DNA of 64,000 nt from Voacanga thouarsii (GCA_026120185.1 JANUWF010002278.1:1146501-1210500), one strand, 5' to 3'. Shown: positions 47,326 through 60,308, numbered from the stretch's first letter. Numbers and translations: made by a program. The notes: a model not told the origin generated them from the sequence alone.

Positions 47326-48582
47326 AGCTTCTTGGGAAGATTAACGGTTTCCTAAGCTAAGTGTATTAACCACCACAAATTAATTTCCCTTCTAGGTAAT
47401 GATCTAGAGGATAACTCCATTGTGGGATGGCCGTTTCCTCTTATTTCCTATGGACATACCTCGCACTATGACCTCCAACGTGGGCTGGCCGATCATAGTA
47501 CGTGCCCCGGGTTATTAATTACATCATTCCATTAGATCTAGATTCTTGTGGTATCCCCATCCTATACGGGTTCACTCCTAGGGTGACGCAAGGGGATCCA
47601 CGATCTCTAATGAGGACCGTGATGGAAGCCATGGGGCCGTTGGAACCCCTCTCCCACTTAGTCTTTTAAAATAAAGATTTTCATGATTTTCTATTTTTTA
47701 AACCTAAGTGACCAAATAATAGAATTAAACACATTAATTAATTAATTAATGATCTTGTTTAATTATAAAATCCCTTACTAATATTTTTCATGCAAATATA
47801 TTCCAAGAATATAAATATTGCAAAAATATTAACTTCGCCTGGTATGGGACCCAAAACGAAAAAGGAAAAAAAAATAAAAAATTGCAAAAAAAGCTGGCGG
47901 TCCACTGCACCAGCCGCACTGGATCCACGCCTACATGGCCTGCGGTACACCACGGCCGCGGTGCACCACGCCGCACCGGATCGCCTTCCCTGCAGCCTGT
48001 GGATTAGCCCACACTCGCAACCCGTTACCCGCTTGCCCTCTGCTGCAGACCCGCGCGTTGACCTGCGCTTCCACCCGTTTCGCACGTCTGGTGCCCCGCT
48101 GACCCGCGCATCAATTGTAAATTGCAATTGCAATCGGCTTCAATTCATGGAATTGGCTCGACTTACGCGGCTCACTAGCGACCGGCTCCTCTCACAGAAA
48201 CGCAGCGGCTCGGCTCGGCGGCTCAGCTGCTCGGCTCCACTACATGGCTTAGGAATAGTGTTTCTTCTTCGTTTTTTTTCTTCTTCCGCCCGAAAGTTGC
48301 AGAGACCATTCTGCTTCATATTTTGCTCATATCTTTGGCTTCTTTGGACATTTTTACTTACAAAAACTCATCCAAAACAAAAACACAACCGCCTATACCC
48401 ATTAAAATTGGGTTTACACGATCAAACCTCAAAGCCAAAATTTATTATAGAGATACCTATACTTCAACGATGAAGCTTACAGTGATGCTATCCCATACCA
48501 AAACAGCGAAGGATCAAAGGTATAATCATCTTCTCTATTTTTATTAACTATCATGCTCTCTATATTGATCAAAGAACCATTG
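47326..48582 (-). other. Internal leader of the 9.2-kb copia element
   Basis: About 1.25 kb between primer site and gag. 47860-48250 is strikingly GC-rich compared with all flanking DNA. On the opposite (plus) strand a 227-codon open frame (47790-48473) spans it. That frame is rich in Arg, Ser and Leu, without a known motif, and may be a by-product of GC content. Confidence 0.6.
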
Positions 48583-48594
48583 TCTCTGATACCA
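48583..48594 (-). other. Primer-binding site (initiator tRNA-Met)
   Basis: TGGTATCAGAGA on the minus strand, three bases inside the 5' LTR end (48598). Confidence 0.8.
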
Positions 48595-48597
48595 CAT

Positions 48598-50640
48598 TGA
48601 GGGACGGGAAAACAGAGAAAGTATGCTTGAATCGAAAAAAATAGAGAGGAAAAAAATGCAAGCCTTAGAGGCCACACGGAAGCGTGAAGATCATACCTTT
48701 GCTCTTGTTAAGCCTACTAAGTTGAGTAGGAGTGGATTGAACGATAGGAATTGCTTCGCTTTGCCCACTTGAAGAAGCTTTCGATTGAAAACCCGCTAGC
48801 CTCCGACTTCGCTTGGTTTGCATGAACACCAAGCCTTTCAGCTTTCGGAATATACCACAGCCCAACCTCTAGTCGGTGAACACTACGGTGAAGAGGAACG
48901 GTCTCGAATCTCCTTAGTTCTCTTGCTATTGATTAGCAAAGAAACAAGAAGAACAACAGAGGAGAGGAGACTTCTGAGAGAGAGAGCTATGTGAGTTTGA
49001 GAGAAAGGCGTGAGTTTCACTTAGTCTAGGGAGATTAGGGTTTTTTCCTTTTTTCAGAGACTTGTTTTATTAGTCAGCCAAAATTAGGTCTCTTAATATC
49101 TGATAAACATATCCCCGGGATATCATATTTCAAAACACTCGGATGTTATCCTGAGAATCAGTTTAGGTTAACCCTAAACTCTTCTTAACCGTATCTGGAA
49201 AAAAACCCTAAGGTCCAAGCTATTGGGCCGAAAAAATATTTATTATTTCTCTTGGACCCAAAAAGGCCCAAAATAATAAACATTAATTATTTATTTTCTG
49301 GGCTTATATAAATAACCCAATAAATAATTAATGAGCGCAAATGAACCAAAATAATTAATCTTTAATTATTTATTTCTTGGGCCTATATAAATAACCCAAT
49401 AAATAATTAAACATTAATTATTTCCCCTAGTTTAAGCCCAGGTTAATTTCCTAATTATTCATACTGGACCTAGGCCCTGAATAATTTATTAACTAATTAA
49501 ACTAGATAATTAATTTCTCTCAACTCCTATTTTATTTTATTTATTTATTTTATTCCAGAATAATAATAAATTAGACATCCTGAATAAAATCAAATAAAAT
49601 AAAAACCTTTTGAATTGAGACCAATTCCTCAACCCAAAATTAGTTAGGACTTACGGGCTATTCCGAGGACCAAAAAGACACATCGCCTTGGCTGCTAAAA
49701 TGATCAAAATACCCCTGCTATATAAATAGCTGTATTTTGCATTTTAAATATTTTCTAATATCACCATAAGGAAATATTGACCCCAAGGACAATGCTGCAT
49801 TAGCAAAGTCTCCGACCTACAGGTGAAATGACTAAAATACCCCTCTACATATCGCCGTACATTTAGAGAGGAAGAAGTGTACTGACACCCCTCTAAATGA
49901 CATCTACCATCCTTAGGCTTCTAGTCCAATGATCCACGACTTCCTGGAGTGTTTCCGCTTTCCAAGGGAGCTAGCCTAAAGCAAACATTCAAGTCATGTT
50001 TCCCAGGGCCCTGGACATTTTAGACCATTCGGACAACCACAAGGGGCGATATAGTGCAGAAACTATCTTGTACAAGTCTGTCTTAACTAACTAGTTACAT
50101 ATACCCAATACACAAGTATATTGGTTCTACTATAGAACCTCAACTATAGCATATCAAAACATATGCTTCCAGCTTCGTCAGTCCACCAACTTATACTCAA
50201 GTCGTAGAGTACTAGTCCACGCTGTAGCGGTAGTAGTCTAGGTTTCTATCATATAGTAATTTTAGAAACCACTACTACAGGTCATGTCCTACGTATTCGA
50301 AATACGCTTATGTCATGAAGTGAGTGGACTACTCACTGGCTAAAGGTAAGCCATTCCCCATTGGGAATTCATAACATAATAACCTAAACATTATGAGATT
50401 CCCAGTCTCATTAATAGGTTAAGGACAAATGTTTATGTGTTAAATAACCCGTGATTCATACCTTACTGTGAAAGACCACCATTCACATGGACCACTTATT
50501 TAAACACAATGGGTCTGTTCCAAACAAAAATTGTGAACAAATAAAACGTAAATTCACAAACAATTTCTGAAAATAAATTTTTTTATTAAAATATTTATTT
50601 TACATCAGAAACCTAGTCTAAGAGGGTATACAATCCAATA
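48598..50640 (-). repeat. 5' LTR of the 9.2-kb copia element
   Basis: 2043 bp and co-linear with 41424-43400. The outer terminus reads CCAATA where the other LTR has CCAACA. Confidence 0.9.
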
Positions 50641-50814
50641 TTATAGTGGTTCGATCCTTAAATAATCTACATCCACTACCTTTTGTTTCCACTTACGGAT
50701 TTTAACACCACTCATTAAAACCTTTTTCCAAATCAATGGTGGTAGGCAACACCAATCATACACAAGAGGATCTCCACATTTTGTTTTACACCCAACCTCT
50801 TTAAACACAATAAT
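50641..50814 (-). repeat. Fragment of a minus-strand SIRE-like LTR
   Basis: The reverse complement matches about 35.83-36.03 kb of the plus-strand SIRE-like LTR (GTGTAAAAC, GTGGAGATCCTCTTGT, GGTAGTGGATGTAGAT, CACTATAA). It lies between the 9.2-kb copia and the truncated long LTR. Confidence 0.75.
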
Positions 50815-53181
50815 TGTAACACCCCACTACCTAGGCCTAACAGGGCCGGGGATGTTGCCCCGTCCATAGGATAAGGGGTCTTTATAACTAGGTCACATAA
50901 AATAAAATAAACGAAATACTTTAAAATTAAACTTATTACAACCCAAAAATACCTGAACAAATCCAAAACAAATTATTTGCTACAATCTCTAAAAACATCA
51001 CATAAGGAAAATAACAAAGAGTCTTTAGAATCACAAGCATTAATCTAGCTAATGACCTTCATAGCAGGACCATCCTGAAAACATGGCATAAAAGGGTGGT
51101 GAGATAAAAATCTCAGAAAGCCCGTGTGTGCTTTGAGTGTTTCAGGTAAAACCGTTCATGTATGTAAGTTGTAAAAATTTCATAAGAGAAAGTGCTGGCA
51201 AGCATTAAATTCATATTAAAAATAAAGAGTGGTATTTTGCTTTTCAATCTATACATGTGCAAAATAAATACAACCACCCAAAGAGGTAGCCATGGGTTAC
51301 CACACGTTGGTCCCTATGACCATATGTTGGTCAGAATGACATACGTTGAGCATGCTGACAAAAGGTAGGTGTACGGCTTACCGGGTGAGATACTCCTTCA
51401 TCTCTATACCCAAACTTACCGGTTGTCCATTTCGGAAACACACAATCTACATGACTGAAACTTGCTAGCTCGGACCGGCATGACCTACCAGATTGGCATC
51501 CTATCCGAGAAGGACTCACCCCTCAGAGGTGGCCACCTACTGAGAGACTTACCCTAACCCTTCAAAGACTAGTCCTAGTAGTCTACCCTTATTGAGTACT
51601 CAACGTTGTTTGTCCTACTTGGGAGAAAATTGATCATACATTGATTTACTTAGAAATAGCAATTAAGGGTTTCTAAAATTCTTATCAAAGTTAGGTTTTA
51701 GAAAGAGTTTAGCATTTTGTGAAAAACTGCTTGTTTAATTTTCAAATAATTCACTTGACTGAAAGAAAAAGGAAAAGCGGTCCTTAATTGCCTTTACAAT
51801 TGAATGATCATATACATTGAACTTAGTTTGCCACAATAATTTTTGGTCTTCAAATAACTTCATGCAGGAGCTTACCTGATCCTTTGCTTGCTTGAACTCA
51901 AAAATCCTCCAAGGCTAACCTAACTCCGCCTAGGGTAAACACAAGGCATAAGATTATACTCGAGCTATACTTGCCTTACATAAATAATTCCTAGTTCAAC
52001 TAATTACAACCATGACCTTAATGTCCTAAGCTTTAAGGCTAGATGATAAAGAATTTTATAAAATTAATATAGCTTGATAAGTTAAAATAACTAGGGGTTC
52101 TAAAATAATTACTAATAAGTTATAGGTTCAAATAATAAATATTGAGTATTATTATTAATAAATAAACTAGCGTTTGAATATTTAATAATACTAAGTCCTA
52201 AATAATATTAATAAATGGTAATTTTTACATAGTATTATTATAAATAAATAATAAATTACAATTAATTTTTAATTAATAAATAATAGATAATAAATAAAAT
52301 TAATAATAAATTATATTGAATTTTTGATTAATAGATAACAAATAAATTTTAATATAAATAAAATTTATGAATATAGGTAAAAGTTTGAACTATAGTTTAC
52401 AAGGTCATTAATATTTTATTTATTATTATTATTTATATAAAAGATCTTTTTTAATACATATATATATATATATATTATTTTTAATAAAAGATATTATTTA
52501 TTTGACCAATAAAATATTAATATTTCATTTAATATTCTATTTCTAAAACATCCTAGGAATTTCGAAATCTTTAAAAAAAATATATAGTAATAATTTTAAT
52601 CAAGGTAATAAAATTTGTTACTAAAAATAATTTAGGATTAACAAGAAAATAATTATGATTTTCCTATTGCTAAACAAGATTCATAAGCACATTCTCCAAC
52701 ATCAAACAATAAACTAATCCATTCATGAACATAGGCTTAAATCAACACACACTATCACATGACCAAATCCTTACTAGGCATAATCATCAATCATGGCTTC
52801 AATGGAAATAAGAACATAAAAATCCTATTCACCATAGGTGTCATAACATCTAACATGCTTTAAACATCCATAACTCTCCTAAGACATGATGAACATACAT
52901 TGATTCTCAAGAAAATCCATATAACTTAATCATATACAACCATTCTCATGTCCTAATCCTAACCCCTTCATTCTCATCCATACACTCAATCCCCCATTCA
53001 TATTCTATTCTTCCTATCAACATCTAAGAGACATGAGTGTAGAATTAAAAAGGAGGATTAAGGAGAAATACTTGATTGTTGATTACTTCGATGAAGACTT
53101 AAAGAAAGTCCACGCGATTGAGAGTCTTGAATTGTCCAAGAGAGAAAAAAAACAGCCACAGTTGTTGATCAACCATTTCGG

Positions 53182-53263
<82 letters not shown>

Positions 53264-54222
53264 ATTAGTATGGTTCATTGAAGGTTAAATGGAAGAGGAT
53301 GAACAAATGAGTTGTTCTTGATTACCTTGATGATGTTCTTGAGACCTTCAAGAAAAAACTGGTTTTTGATCCAAATGCAATTTCTTGTTTGTGAGATTTT
53401 GTGTTATAAATACCAGAAATGAATACTAGGGAGTATGTTGGAGTAATCTGGAGTATTTGAGAGTGATTGGAGGTGTTTAAGATGGGTTTTGGCTTGAAGG
53501 AATGTAGTGTGTGTTCTTGGTGAAAATTGAGAGAGTCTGAGAAAAAGTGCTGCACGAAATCTGGGAGAGTGTTGGCCGAATGGTTTAGGGGAATTGGAAG
53601 TTTTGATTTTTAGCTAGAGGGGAAGGGAATAATCTGATTTTTTTGAAATTCAAATGGAGGGAATTGAGGAGTGGTTTGAGGTATAGAATAAGCTAATGGT
53701 GTTTGATTGATGAAGGTTTCTTTGTTCTTCAATAGAGCCGGTTGGACTGGTTTATTTTGCTGAAATGAATGAAGACTGTTAAGGCTGGCCAAAAATTCAG
53801 TGATTAATGGCAGAGGAATTTTTGGTTGAGTAGCTTAATACAAGGGTGTTTTCATGGAGCAAAATTCTAGAAATTTTTGAAGTTCAAATGTATTTTGAAT
53901 GGAGTGATCTTAGGAGATTTTTGAGGTGTGATTATGGAGTCTAAGTGTTCAAGGTAAGTGGAGAGGTTAATGGTGTTCAGTTCATGGTTGAACAAGGTTC
54001 ATTTTATAGAGGTTTGAGGGTGGTTTTTTGGTCTAGGCCTAAGGGGACAAGTTGGGAATTTTCTTATTTCATGGTGTTCAAGGTTTTGAAAGGTTTGCTG
54101 AATTTTCTGTGCAGAATTTTTGCACTTCTTCAGCTCGATTTGCAGAGAACTTTGAGGGGTGTTTGAGGATTTTTTAAGGCTGGTTTCCAGCCTTCTTTCT
54201 GGAGAAAAGCAGAGGAGTTTTC
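50815..54222 (-). repeat. Truncated second copy of the long gypsy-type LTR
   Basis: In plus coordinates it starts TGTAACACCCCACTACCTAG, the inverse of the end of the 22-26.5 kb LTR, and is co-linear with it back to the GCTGGTTTCCAGCCTTCTTT block (54180-54199). About the first 950 bases of the LTR are missing. Right boundary is near 54222, where SIRE-like LTR sequence resumes. Includes (GA)n at 53184-53261 and an AT-rich block at about 52.1-52.6 kb. No coding domain. Confidence 0.8.
53184..53261 (+). repeat. (GA)n microsatellite
   Basis: About 78 bases of GA repeat, preceded by TTTCGGCC, the inverted counterpart of the (TC)n tract at 23943-23994 in the other LTR copy. Confidence 0.95.
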
Positions 54223-54329
54223 ATAAGTTGAGGTCAAACATATCCTATTTCAAATAGATTTCACAAGTTAGTTCTCATCAATGTTTGTCATAAATCAAAA
54301 CATAGGAGAATGCCCTTTGGGCTAACAGT
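54223..54329 (-). repeat. Start of the minus-strand SIRE-like 3' LTR
   Basis: On the minus strand TGTTAGCCCAAAGGGCATTC begins at 54329, directly after a polypurine tract AAAAAGGGAGAGAC, and is co-linear with 35072-35180. The rest of the LTR is displaced to 50641-50814 and 41401-41423 by insertions and loss. Confidence 0.8.
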
Positions 54330-54461
54330 CTCTCCCTTTTTGAGTGATGACAAACTTGATGGGATTGTAACAAAAATAATAATATAGATAGTATGGATAT
54401 GTTAGACCGAGAAAGAGATAAGAGTATATTCGATTTGAAATGCGTTCTCTCATGATAGGTC

Positions 54462-56888
54462 TCACAGAGTGCTTATGAGTTTAAGATAAGGAATTTTAAA
54501 CATAGTCTCATAAACAAGGTTCTTGAGCAGCTCGTTTGCTTTATTCATACCAAACCTTTTGAGAGAATCCTTAGCGTACTTGGTTTGATTGAAGAAGATT
54601 CTATCTTTGGTTTGCTTGATTTGAAGACTGAGGAAGAAATTAAGTTCTCCCATTATGCTCATTTCAAACTCTTGCTGCATTGTCTTGGCAAATTTCTTGC
54701 ACAATGAATCATTAGTAGCTCCAAAAATAATATCATCAACATATATTTGCACAATTAAGATATCATTAGAATTTTTAGATTTGATAAATAATGTGGTGTC
54801 AACTAAGCCTCTTGAAAAACATTTTGAAAGAAGAAAACCACTAAGCCTTTCATACCATGCTCTTAGATCTTGTTTTAAACTATAAAGGGCTTTAGAGGGT
54901 TTAAAGACATGGTTTGAAAAATGTTTAGGAGTAAAACTAGGAGGTTGTTCCACATATATTTATTCTTCAATGAAACCATTTAAGAAAGTACTTTTAACAT
55001 CCATTTGGTATAGCATAAAACCTTTGAATGATGTAAATGCAAGCAACATTCTTACTGATTCTAATTGAGCAACTGGAGCAAAAGTTTCATCATAATCAAT
55101 ACCTCCTTCTTGATTGAATCCTTGGGCAACTAATCTGGCTTTATTTCTAATAACAATACCACGCTCATCAAGTTTGTTTCTAAGGACCGACTTGGTACCA
55201 ATTACGGAATGGTCACGTGGTCTAGGAACAAGCTTCCAAACTTGATTTCTTTCAAATTGGTTCAGCTCTTCTTGCATGGTCATAATCCAAAGTTCATCAT
55301 GTAAGGTTGCATCAATATAATTAGGTTTAGTGCTAGAGAAAAATTATCAACAAAATACCATATAGTTTTGACTTCTCAGCTAGGATCACCAATGATCTGT
55401 TCTTTTGGATGGACAGTTTTGTACTTTCAGTCTTTTGGCAAGTCTTGATTTGTGAGCTCTTCAGTCCTTTATTTGTTTTCTTCAGCTTTCTGTTCTTCTA
55501 ATTCCTCTTCTTTGACATGAATATCAAGTGGAGGAGCCATATACTGCTCACTGCCCTTTTCTTTTAAGATACCTATATCATCATCATCATTTCTAAAAGA
55601 ATAAATATTTGATTCATCAAACATAATATGTACAAATTCTTCCACACATAGAGTTCTTTTATTATACACTATATATGCCTTTTTGTTAGAAGAATATCTA
55701 AGAAATATAACTTCATCAGATTTGCTATCAAATTTTCTAAGGTTGTCCCGAGTATTGAGGACAAAACATTTGCATCCAAAAACTTTAAAGTATGAAATGG
55801 ATGGAACTTTGTTGAATATAAGTTCAAAAGGAGTTTTTCTTAGAAAAGGTCTTAGTATAACACGGTTGACAATAAAGCAGGCTGTACTTACAGTGTCAGC
55901 CCAAAAATATTTTGGAAGAGAGTTTTCACAAAGCATTGATCTTGTCATTTCTTGCAATGTTCTATTTTTTCTTTCAACCACACCATTTTGTAGAGAAGTT
56001 TTAGCTACTGAAAAATTGTGTGAAATACCACTTTCATCACAGAATTTTGTAAAGTCATGGTTGCAAAATTCTCTACCATTGTCATTTCTAATTGAAATCA
56101 ATTTACAACTAAGGAATTTCAAACACGTTTGAGTAGTTTTGGATATTTAGAGAAGGCTTCATCTTTTTGTGTGAGAAATAATGTCCAAGTAAATCTTAAG
56201 AAATCATCCACAATCACAGAGGCGTACCTCTTACCACCAAGACTATTGGTCCTTATAGGTCCAAACAAATCTATGTGTATGAGTTCAAGGGATTTTGATG
56301 TAGAAATCATTTTCTTGGTTTTACAAGAGATTTTGGTTTGTTTTTCAAATTGGCAAGCATTACAAACCCAGTTTTTATCGAATCTCATTTTGACCAGTCC
56401 TCTAACAAGATCCTTGAGGATAATTTGTTTAGCAGATTGATAGATACATAACTTAACCTTCTATACCAAAGGTATCTATCATCATCATTCATAGAGAGAC
56501 ATCTAATATCATAAGCTACAAGACCATCAACATAAAGTACATACATATTTCCAACACGGTTAACAATAAAAATAGCCTTTTTGCTGGAACTACCCATGAT
56601 CATGCAAAAATCTTTTTCAAAAATAACTTTCTAGCCATTATCACATAGTTGGCTGATGCTAAGCAAATTATACTTTAATTAATCAATTAATAGCACTTGT
56701 TTGATGATGGTAGATGATCCCTTACCAATGTTAGCTATCGCAAGAATTTTTTCCTTCTTTTTGTCTTCAAATGTGACAAATCTATCGTTTGTAATTTGAA
56801 TGTTTTCCAATAGTCTGGCATTTCCAGTCATGTGCCTCGAGCATCCACTGTCCAAAAACCACTTTGTGGAGCTCATCTTGTCTAACAA
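54462..56888 (-). pseudogene. SIRE-like pol: protease, integrase, partial RT
   Basis: Minus-strand blocks: protease STKWFLDSGCSRHMTGNARL (56888-56679), pre-integrase LWYRRLSYVSINLLNKLSSR (His of the zinc-binding site changed) and CNACQFEKQ, and integrase IHIDLFGPIRTNSLGGKRYA, VDDFLRFTWTLFL, IRNDNGREFCNHDFTKFCDE, NGVVERKNRTLQEMTRSMLC (56388-55469). RT follows with VLRNKLDERGIVIRNKARLV, LYQMDVKSTFLNGFIEE and IVQIYVDDIIFGATNDS (YVDD intact). Reading breaks off after KRFGMNKANELLKN, so the RT C-terminus and RNase H are deleted before the polypurine tract. Several frame changes. Confidence 0.88.
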
Positions 56889-56980
56889 GTGTCCTTATAC
56901 ATAAGATGAAAGAGTGATTTTTGGTACTTATACCTTCTTGGTTCCATGAGGGTTGGTAATAGTACTTTTTAGCTTCTAAA

Positions 56981-58419
56981 TCATTTTATACCAAATTTTG
57001 CTTTCTTCCTAATATGACACTTAGATGCTTTGTGTCCAGATTTTTTACAATATGTGCAACAATTGCGTGTCATATATGAAGTGCTAGCCTTAACAAAGTA
57101 TGGTCTAAGATTTTCAGCTTTCATTTTGTGCCTATACCCAAGACCATTTTGGTTTCCTGCTGTGTGTTGTGCATTAAGTAATTTTTCCAAGTTGTTTTTG
57201 CCATTTGTGAATTTTTCAATGCATGTGGTGAGGTCATCAACTCTATTTTTCATATTGTTAAAATTGTTGACCATAATTTCAAGTGAAAGCACTTTGTCAC
57301 ACAAACATTTCAACATTGCGCACATAACGAAATCAAGTAAAACATTATTTTTATTTAACAGCTTTCCATTCCCATCTATCAAGGAATCAATTTTCACCTT
57401 TATTTCCTTATTTATTCTAGATAGCCTTTTTAGCTTATAAAACATGTCGAAAAGCAGCTCATTTAGGTCATCAAGTTTTTCATAATCAGAATCATGCAAT
57501 TCAGATATCAAATTTGGAGAAGTGAGATTTACCTTATCCTCTATAGTCATAAAGTAAATATTTACTTTTTCATTTTCTGATTCACAGCTTTCTTCAGTCT
57601 TAAATTCAGCTTGGTCCCAAGTTCCAATCAACCCTCTTCCTTTATTCATCTTTGTGTCTTTTTTTTTCTTCTTAAATTGCTTAGCCTCATTTTCTTTTGC
57701 TACTAGACAGTCAAAAATGAAGGGCTCTGTGCTTTTGCATTCAAAACATTGAGGCTTGAAGGAACATATTTGTTTTTTCTTTTTGATAAGCTTCTTACCC
57801 TTTTTGAAGTGGCATTTTCTGAACATATTTCTAAACTTTCTGGTAACCATAGCCAACTCTTCTATATTCAAATCATTACCATTGTCATTATCAATTTGAT
57901 CACTGTTAGCTTCTTCATCAACTACTTTCAAGGTAGTTCCTCATTTCCCTTTGTCATCATCATCATACTCTTAAAACATTTTAAGTTTAATTTCATAGGT
58001 TAAGAGAGAGTCGATTAGTTCTTCAGTTTGTAAGCTATTTAAGTTTTTAGATTCTTCTATAGCTAAGGTTTTTTGCTGCCAACTTTTTCGCAAAGCATCA
58101 AGCAGTTTTCTATTTTGCTCATCGAGGGAATAAATTTTCCCATAATCCTTTAGTCCATTCATGATATTTTTGAATCGGGTGAACATATCAGTTATATTCT
58201 CATTTGGCTTCATAGTGAATAGTTCATAGTCTCGAACTAAAAGTCCTAGTTTCAATTCCTTCACTTGATTATTCCCCTTATGCGTGTCCTCAAGTAATCT
58301 CCACATGTCATGACTAGAATCACAACCACTCATACGGTTATATTCATTTGCATCAAGAGCACAACATAGAATGTTTATCGCCTGATAGTTTAAGGTCATT
58401 TTAGCATTATCATCACTGC
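56981..58419 (-). pseudogene. SIRE-like gag, 5'-truncated
   Basis: Reads from the LTR junction with DDNAKMTLNYQAINILCCAL, then VKELKLGLLVRDYELFTMKP, LAIEESKNLNSLQTEELIDS, a Lys-rich segment, a degenerate knuckle CFECKSTEPFIFDC, a coiled C-terminal region and a second knuckle CTYCKKSGHKASKC with all CCHC residues. Parts 58419-57971 and 57931-56981 are in different frames. The N-terminal 80 or so residues are absent. Confidence 0.85.
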
Positions 58420-60308
58420 TGATGTGTCCGGACTTGGGTGTAAAAATCATACAAAAACTAAGCACATTCCTAATTAAGTTTAAATTAAAACGTTCAACCC
58501 AAATCAGATATATGAGCAAGCGTACTCATCATTAACTGAGCATAGGGTTCAAACGAGTATCGATCCTCAAAGAACAAGTAGACATTAATCACCCTTCTTT
58601 CATTGTTTAACTGACTTGATAAAGTGAAAAAAATAAATAAAAAGAAAAATAAAAGAAAATAACAATAAAAATATATACATGTCAAAGATGTAGAATTATG
58701 CAATTCAACCCATTGTTTAGACAACCATGATCTTAAAGAACCCAACCATTATCATAACTAATCATTCTTTTGGTATTATGAAGGATTAAAGTAGACTAAC
58801 TTCTTTCCCAATCCATGAACCCCTATCTTCTAGGTAACTTAGCATCACATACTCTGTCTCAACTAGTCTTATCCAAAAGATAAATTAACTACAATCCTTA
58901 ATTCAAGTTCCATTCTTAGACAAACTTAAAACATGAAATTAACCAATGAATCCATACTCTGACAGACATCAATTAACCTTTAATTACTCTGTCCTTAGCA
59001 ATTAACCCCATTCTCAGGCAAGTTAAAAGACAACAAATATGAAATCAATAAATTGACACCATCAACCCTATTCTCAAGTAAGTTGATGGAAAACAATCAA
59101 TTAATCTCGCAATCAACCCAAGTAATTAAATACCAAGAGTAACAATCAATTAATCAAAAGATCAAATACCTCTAAAAATCACGAATATCTAAAATAATAT
59201 CAAATTACAATAAAATAATTAACACATCATTGTTTAAGAAAAAGAAAACAAAGTAAAAGAAAGCACTCATAGACAAGTCTCCTCTTTCTTCCTTTGAAGA
59301 CCTTCTTGTACAATCCTCCTTGAATTATTTATCTCGAGAAAATTTTGGTGATGCACTTTAAAATAAATCTAAGTCCCTATATTGTGCACCTCTCTTTCCT
59401 AGGGTAAATTGGCCTTTACTTATAAGCTTACAAAATTCCTAAAAGAGTCCAAAATAAAGAAGAAGTAATTACCTAAAAATCTCCAAAACTAAAAAGGATT
59501 AATAAAAGTCTAAAATAAAATACTAAATAACTAAATAAAACAAACTAAGGAAACCGTCTTTGACTTTGTCAAATTGGAAATTAAGTGAAATTCAATGTTG
59601 ACTTCAATTCAGATTTCTTGATGTTGTCTCCTTGTTATTTTGTGCTGAACAAATTGATGTTGAATTTGGAATTGTGAAATCTGCAATTTGGCTTCCAATT
59701 TTGAGCCGCGTGAAATTGCTTAAAGCCACCGAAAGTTTGTTGTTGATTTCCTCTTCTTTCTTACATTGGCTCAATTGAGCCGCCACCAAGCCACCTAAAA
59801 TTGTTGCCGACTTTGTCTTATTGCTGACCGAGCTTCTTTCCTTTTTCTTTCTATTCCAATTAGCTCTCTTTGCTGCCGTTTTTGTTGACTTCCTTCTTGC
59901 GCCTAGGCCCACAGAATTTCTGTTGCCTTGGCTGCTGACCGATTGCTCCATTTCTTTCCTTTCTTTGATTTGTTTTTGCCATTTTCTTGTTGTCCGTTGG
60001 CTCAATTGAGCCATGAAGCCCTTTTCTTTTCTTTTTCTCAATTGCCATTCATTCCTTTGTTCCTCTATTTTTCTTTGCTTTTCCAGTGACTGACCGGCGC
60101 CGGCTCCCTTTCCTGGGCTGGTGCCGATTCTGTTCTGAAAAATCCCACCGTTAGCTCTAATTTTCCTTTATTTTTGCATAAAATTACAGAAAAGTATTTT
60201 TATAAAGAAAATATCAAATAGGATGGAATATGCCTAGTTATTTCACAAAATCTATCACAAAATAACCTCAAATAACTAAGAAAAATATGACTAATTTAGG
60301 CCCTATCA
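58420..60308 (-). repeat. Athila-like LTR, minus strand
   Basis: On the minus strand it starts TGATAGGGCCTAAATTAGTC at 60308 and ends GTCCGGACACATCA at 58420. About 1.89 kb, longer than its relatives because of roughly 0.4-0.5 kb of extra sequence around 59.55-60.05 kb. Flanks do not form a target duplication, so one end was probably joined by recombination. Interrupts SIRE-like gag. Confidence 0.75.
59768..60012. repeat. Two copies of a 14-bp perfect palindrome
   Basis: GGCTCAATTGAGCC at 59768-59781 and 59999-60012, inside the extra segment of the minus-strand Athila-like LTR. Confidence 0.8.

Larger units (their letters stand above)
41424..50640 (-). mobile_element. Complete Ty1/copia element, minus strand, 9.2 kb
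   Basis: Bounded by LTRs of 1977 and 2043 bp and a perfect 5-bp duplication TTATA (41419-41423, 50641-50645). On the minus strand: LTR, ATG spacer, primer site TGGTATCAGAGA (48594-48583), a 1.2-kb leader with a GC-rich part, gag from 47250, pol to 43423, polypurine GCAAATGGGAGAT, and the second LTR starting TGTTGGATTGTATGCC. The most complete element in the window, yet its frame has several premature stops. It inserted into the minus-strand SIRE-like LTR. Confidence 0.92.
54330..58419 (-). mobile_element. SIRE-like Ty1/copia body, minus strand
   Basis: Gag to RT of the same family as 35072-41400, in opposite orientation, ending in a polypurine tract at about 54330-54343. RNase H is missing, since RT stops near 54480. 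The 5' part is cut at 58419 inside gag by an Athila-like LTR. No 5' LTR of its own is found in the window. Confidence 0.85.

Noticed and set aside
53033..53281. Arg-Glu repeat protein frame
   Set aside because: Produced by the (GA)n tract; the counterpart tract in the other LTR copy is in a different context and the frame is not kept.
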